Shown here in pieces: positions 60,623-64,000 of a DNA stretch of 64,000 nt. Every line of letters begins with the position of its first letter. Positions within the stretch are counted from its first letter, which is position 1. The position numbers were made by a program, and so were the translations under genes. The notes under the pieces were generated by a model that worked only from the letters and a program-made list of their open reading frames with translations, made no database searches and was not told where the DNA came from. The DNA comes from Spirosoma lacussanchae (GTDB lineage: Bacteria; Bacteroidota; Bacteroidia; Cytophagales; Spirosomataceae): the NCBI RefSeq assembly GCF_005870035.1, contig NZ_SWJG01000001.1, forward strand, positions 1,909,639 to 1,973,638, in the 5' to 3' direction.

Positions 60623-61563
60623 AGGGTTGTATCAGTAAGGGTCTTCAGAATATTGGTTTCAATCCGGTTAAGTGGGTCAGTCTCGTCGGCGCGCAGAAAC
60701 GTCTGGCCCGTTACGGTTTCAAACAACTCAATGTACCGCCCCGAAATCTGGTCTACCCACTCATCGGACATGGTCGGAACGGTCTGGCCGGTTTTACCCT
60801 GAAAACCGTTCGCGATAAGCCATTCTCTAACGAACTCTTTCGACAATTGTTTTTGAGGCTGGTTTGACCGAAGCTGCTCTTCGTAGGTATCGGCGTAAAA
60901 ATAGCGCGATGAGTCAGGGGTATGGACTTCGTCGATCAGGATCACGGTGCCGTTCAGATTCCCGAACTCGTATTTCGTATCGACCAGGATAAGACCGCGC
61001 TCGGCAGCCATCTGTGTACCCCGCTCAAAGAGCGCCAGGGCGTACCGCTCCAGCTGCACGTAATCACCTTCCGGGACAATGCCCCGACTCAGGATTTCTT
61101 CGCGGCTGATGTCCTCATCATGGCCTTCGTGGGCTTTGGTTGAGGGGGTTATAATGGGCGTGGGGAGCCGGTCGTTCTCGCGTAATCCGTCGGGCAGGGC
61201 AACGCCACACAGCATGCGGTGACCATCGCGGTACTGCCGCCAGGCGTGTCCGGCCAGGTACCCCCGTACTACCATTTCGACCGCATAGGGTTCGCAGCGC
61301 AGCCCCACACTGATGTTGGGATCGGGAACCGTCAGTAACCAGTTGGGAACCAGATCGGCGGTGGCCCGCAGAAAATACTCGGCGGTCTGGTTCAGAACCT
61401 GTCCTTTATAAGGAATGGGGCGGGGCAGAACGACATCAAAGGCCGAAATTCGGTCGGACGCAATCATGATCAAACGGTCCGGGAACGAATACACATCACG
61501 GACTTTGCCGCGGTAAAATCCCGTTTGGCCGGGAAAATGGAAGTTGGTTTCCTGAATGGGCAT
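60619..61563 (-). CDS. purC: Phosphoribosylaminoimidazole-succinocarboxamide synthase
   Basis: A 314-residue enzyme of purine synthesis that joins aspartate to CAIR using ATP. Conserved features are [12 protein letters not shown] near the N-terminus, [11 protein letters not shown], the [13 protein letters not shown] signature, and [11 protein letters not shown] with the metal site followed by [14 protein letters not shown]. This is the longer SAICAR synthetase form found in many bacteria and yeast. It heads the minus-strand operon with STAS, rnz and cdaA. Confidence 0.97.
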   Translation of the reverse strand: MPIQETNFHFPGQTGFYRGKVRDVYSFPDRLIMIASDRISAFDVVLPRPIPYKGQVLNQTAEYFLRATADLVPNWLLTVPDPNISVGLRCEPYAVEMVVRGYLAGHAWRQYRDGHRMLCGVALPDGLRENDRLPTPIITPSTKAHEGHDEDISREEILSRGIVPEGDYVQLERYALALFERGTQMAAERGLILVDTKYEFGNLNGTVILIDEVHTPDSSRYFYADTYEEQLRSNQPQKQLSKEFVREWLIANGFQGKTGQTVPTMSDEWVDQISGRYIELFETVTGQTFLRADETDPLNRIETNILKTLTDTTL

Positions 61564-61578
61564 TGGTTACATAGTCGG

Positions 61579-61631
61579 TTTTGGGACCGGTGGAGTGGAA
61601 AGGTTCACTACAGGGAACACCGGACCCAAAA
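61579..61631 (-). terminator. Possible terminator after the thiolase gene
   Basis: On the minus strand a 14-bp stem with one mismatch (TTTTGGGTCCGGTG against CACCGGTCCCAAAA) lies just after the thiolase stop, with a 25-base loop. The downstream T tract is short, so it is a weak terminator. It separates thiolase from purC. Confidence 0.5.
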
Positions 61632-61636
61632 CCCGT

Positions 61637-62812
61637 TTATAGTTTTTCGATGACAAGCGCTGACGCTCCTCCTCCGCCGTTGCAGATACCGACCGCACCG
61701 ATGCGGCCCTCGGTCTGTTGCAGCACGTTGGTTAGCGTCGTCACAATTCGGGCCCCCGACGCGCCCAGCGGATGACCAATCGATACGGCACCACCGAACA
61801 CGTTTAGTTTCTCCTGAGGCACCTCCAGCAGCTGACTAAATGCCAGGGGTACTACGGCGAATGCTTCGTTGATTTCGAAATAATCGACGTCGGCCGTGGT
61901 CAGGCCTGCCCGCTCCAGCGCCAGCGGTACGGCTTTGGTGGGAGCGGTTGTAAACCACTCGGGTTGCTGTTCAGCGTCGGCATAGGCCAAAATACGCGCC
62001 AGTGGCTTTAGTCCGAGTTCATCGGCTTTGCGCTGGCTCATGATAACGAGCGCAGCGGCTCCGTCGCTGATTGGCGATGAGCTGGCCGGCGTTACGGTAC
62101 CGTCGGGAGTGAAGGCGGCCTTCAGCGTTGGTACTTTATCGTAAATAACGTTCTTGTACTCTTCATCTTCGCTGACGGTTACAGAGCCTTTACGACCAGC
62201 CACCTCAACGGCAACGATCTCCGCTGCAAACCGTCCGGTTTGGGTGCTGTCTTCGGCCCGCCGATACGACTGCACCGTATACGCATCCTGAGCCTCTCGG
62301 CTAATGCTGTAGGTTTGCGCGGTTCGGTCGGCAAAGACCCCCATCGCACACTGATCATAGACGTCGACCAGTCCATCCCGGGCCAGCCCGTCAACAAGTT
62401 CGGCATTCCCGTATTTGTAGCCGAAGCGGGCTCTAGGCACGTAATACGGGGTGTTCGACATGCTCTCCATGCCGCCCGCCACCACGACGTCGGCCTGGCC
62501 AAGCTGGATTGCCTGTGCCGCCAGCATAACGGCTTTTGTGCCGGATGCACATACTTTGTTGATCGTGGTGCTGGGAATGGTGGCCGGGAGGCCCGCCTTG
62601 AGAGCCGCCTGTTTGGCCGGGGCCTGACCCACATTGGCCGAGACAACGTTCCCCATAATGACCTCCTGTACCTGGTCGGGCTGCACACCGGCCCGGCTGA
62701 GCGCTCCCCGGATGGCGGCTGCACCAAGGTCAGTAGCCGAGAGGGAAGACAAAACCCCACCAAATCCCCCAATCGGGGTTCGGACAGCGGAAATAATTAC
62801 GACTTCGTTCAT
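61637..62812 (-). CDS. Acetyl-CoA acetyltransferase (thiolase)
   Basis: A 391-residue thiolase II-like enzyme that condenses two acetyl-CoA or cleaves acetoacetyl-CoA. The active-site Cys is in INKVCASGTKA, His in GHPLGASGARI and the second Cys in CNGGGGASA. Length and motifs fit AtoB-type acetoacetyl-CoA thiolases. It follows the Bat-like TPR gene by 16 bases, though a functional link is unlikely. Confidence 0.94.
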   Translation of the reverse strand: MNEVVIISAVRTPIGGFGGVLSSLSATDLGAAAIRGALSRAGVQPDQVQEVIMGNVVSANVGQAPAKQAALKAGLPATIPSTTINKVCASGTKAVMLAAQAIQLGQADVVVAGGMESMSNTPYYVPRARFGYKYGNAELVDGLARDGLVDVYDQCAMGVFADRTAQTYSISREAQDAYTVQSYRRAEDSTQTGRFAAEIVAVEVAGRKGSVTVSEDEEYKNVIYDKVPTLKAAFTPDGTVTPASSSPISDGAAALVIMSQRKADELGLKPLARILAYADAEQQPEWFTTAPTKAVPLALERAGLTTADVDYFEINEAFAVVPLAFSQLLEVPQEKLNVFGGAVSIGHPLGASGARIVTTLTNVLQQTEGRIGAVGICNGGGGASALVIEKL

Positions 62813-62828
62813 GGTTAGTTTGTGATTA

Positions 62829-63518
62829 CTACCAGCGGTTTTCCCCCGCTGTCGGGCTTGTGACGCGTCGGGCTGATCGCGTCAGCGCATACGGTAAATC
62901 ATCGGTCTGCATAGCATCGAGCAGCTGAAGCGCCTGATCCTGCGTCAGGTTCAGTTGCCTGAAGCGTCGGAGCAGATCATCCTGCCGCGACGACCGTTCT
63001 ACCTGACCATTGCCCATAGACGGTTGATCTGCCTGTTGCTGGGTTTCGGCGGTCGATTTAGCCGACACCTGTTTGGAAGGTGGACGCGGAGTATACCGGT
63101 TACTTACCAACTCAAAGTTATACCGCGCCGGTTCATTCGTGAAATCTTCAAGCAACGCCTGGCGAAACAGGGTCAGAGCCGCCGTACTGTCGTGGTTAAT
63201 ACAGGCAATGATGCCCAGCTGGGTAGCGGCTACCGTACGCAGAGCAGACTGGTCTGAGTCGAGTAACGTCTGATACTGCTGACCTGCTTTTTTATATTGT
63301 CTCAGCTGAAAGTACGTGTGGCCCAGGTTAAGCCGGACGGCAGGATCGGCAGTTGAAGTGGCCTGGCTAAGAAAGACATATAATCTAAGGGCCTGTTGGT
63401 AGCGGCCCGCCCGATAAGCTGATTCCGCTTCCTGCCGGGCCTGGTTATTTAACGAAATCTGGTTGACCGGCACGGTCTCGCTCCACCAGAGCCAGGCAAT
63501 CATCAACACATAGATCAT
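62829..63518 (-). CDS. TPR protein of the BatC/BatE type
   Basis: A 229-residue protein with an N-terminal hydrophobic segment (about 1-15), TPR repeats (about 25-140, including AESAYRAGRYQQALRLYVF and LGHTYFQLRQYKKAGQQYQ) and a low-complexity, polar C-terminal part (about 150-200). It follows a VWA-domain gene on the same strand, the usual arrangement of BatB-BatC in Bacteroidota aerotolerance operons. The exact role of Bat proteins is not settled. The assignment relies on context and pattern. Confidence 0.75.
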   Translation of the reverse strand: MIYVLMIAWLWWSETVPVNQISLNNQARQEAESAYRAGRYQQALRLYVFLSQATSTADPAVRLNLGHTYFQLRQYKKAGQQYQTLLDSDQSALRTVAATQLGIIACINHDSTAALTLFRQALLEDFTNEPARYNFELVSNRYTPRPPSKQVSAKSTAETQQQADQPSMGNGQVERSSRQDDLLRRFRQLNLTQDQALQLLDAMQTDDLPYALTRSARRVTSPTAGENRW

Positions 63519-63569
63519 ACGCTACGAACAAACAGGAGTCCAAAAATAAGACGAAAGATTGAGACCACC

Positions 63570-64000
63570 CTACAGCCGAAACGTCCGTACGGTTATGATC
63601 AGATCAAACAGAATCAGGACCAGCGCTGCCAGAACGAAGTAGTAATATTTGTTGGTCGATACGGCCACCTGCTGCTGGTCAACGACCCGCCCCTGTAACG
63701 ACCGCATGTAGCTGGCCAGCTCGTCAATATGCTGATCCTGGCTTTCTACTTCTATGTAACGCCCCTGCGTTTCGAGCGCCAGGCGTTGTAAAAAGCTTCT
63801 GTTCAGCCGACTGCGTACAATTTGCCTGTCGGCGTCACGTATAAAATCCCGGCCCTGTCGGATTGATGCGCCACCCTCCGTACCCACGCCCATGGTCACC
63901 AGCGGAATCCGAAACGTACGAAGCCGGGCCATGGCCGTACGATCGCAGGTGTTGAAGTTTTCGCCGTCGCTAAAAATAACAATAGCCTTGGCGTTCTGAC
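63570..64000 (-). CDS. VWA-domain protein of the BatB type (5' end outside the window)
   Basis: The frame is open to the right edge; about 142 residues of the C-terminal part are visible. AIVIFSDGENFNT is a von Willebrand factor A segment, followed by MARLRTFRIPLVTMGVGTEG. A single membrane helix near the end (YYYFVLAALVLILFDLIITV) is as in BatB, where the VWA domain lies in the periplasm. An internal Met at 63932 is not the true start, as coding continues upstream. Confidence 0.85.
   Translation of the reverse strand, partial: QNAKAIVIFSDGENFNTCDRTAMARLRTFRIPLVTMGVGTEGGASIRQGRDFIRDADRQIVRSRLNRSFLQRLALETQGRYIEVESQDQHIDELASYMRSLQGRVVDQQQVAVSTNKYYYFVLAALVLILFDLIITVRTFRL

Noticed and set aside
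1-64000. tRNA, rRNA or CRISPR arrays
   Set aside because: No cloverleaf-like conserved tRNA segments, rRNA motifs or regularly spaced repeats were seen in the intergenic regions.

Overview
The window looks like chromosomal DNA from a Bacteroidota bacterium of the order Cytophagales; a Spirosoma-like genus is my guess from gene style, not something I could test. Evidence: a SusC/SusD pair, promoters of the Bacteroidota type (TTG, about 19 bp, TAnnTTTG) with A-rich leaders instead of Shine-Dalgarno sites, an Mqo-type malate dehydrogenase, Bat-type TPR/VWA proteins, and families such as DUF6909 and DUF2279. GC content looks fairly high, except for one clearly AT-richer patch at about 38.55-39.8 kb. 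I found no rRNA, tRNA or CRISPR array.

Region 1 (1-20.1 kb) is a polysaccharide-utilisation locus on the + strand. An IclR-family regulator is followed by SusC, SusD, a GH5-like enzyme, a GH10 xylanase-like enzyme, a glucarate-dehydratase-like enolase-superfamily enzyme, a second clan-A hydrolase, an SDR, a GH2 beta-mannosidase-like enzyme, an MFS transporter, an RraA/HMG-aldolase-like protein and a PQQ dehydrogenase with a built-in cytochrome c domain. The set suggests glycan depolymerisation coupled to sugar oxidation and a sugar-acid route. The same 15-bp AT palindrome lies just before both iclR and susC and is a good operator candidate.

Region 2 (20.1-29.2 kb) holds a HAD hydrolase, an M50 site-2-type protease, an orphan NarL-type histidine kinase, and a tight cassette of ECF sigma factor, single-pass TPR anti-sigma-like protein, signal-less subtilase and exported TPR-CHAT protease. 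It reads as a protease-controlled sigma-factor pathway.

Region 3 (29.2-38.2 kb) is mostly housekeeping: a DEDDh exonuclease, a FUSC membrane protein, RpiB, a response regulator with a histidine kinase carrying an ethylene-receptor-like sensor domain, Zwf and 6-phosphogluconolactonase, a small exported protein and a dienelactone hydrolase.

Region 4 (38.3-39.8 kb) is a decayed island: the 3' end of an SDR gene, a DUF6973-like reading frame broken by one TGA, an intact overlapping small lipoprotein gene, and the tail of an IS transposase.

Region 5 (39.9-64 kb) holds an AraC-type regulator, FumC, a membrane protein, a divergent FtsZ/tubulin-like protein lacking the glycine-rich GTP signature, gamma-glutamyltransferase, Mqo, a DUF6909 protein, a DUF1028 protein, a DUF2279 protein, outer-membrane barrels, a TPR-caspase protease divergent from a CHASE2-like membrane protein, a small DUF4332 protein, and an operon purC-STAS-rnz-cdaA that includes diadenylate cyclase, then thiolase and Bat-type TPR and VWA genes. 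The VWA gene runs off the right edge.
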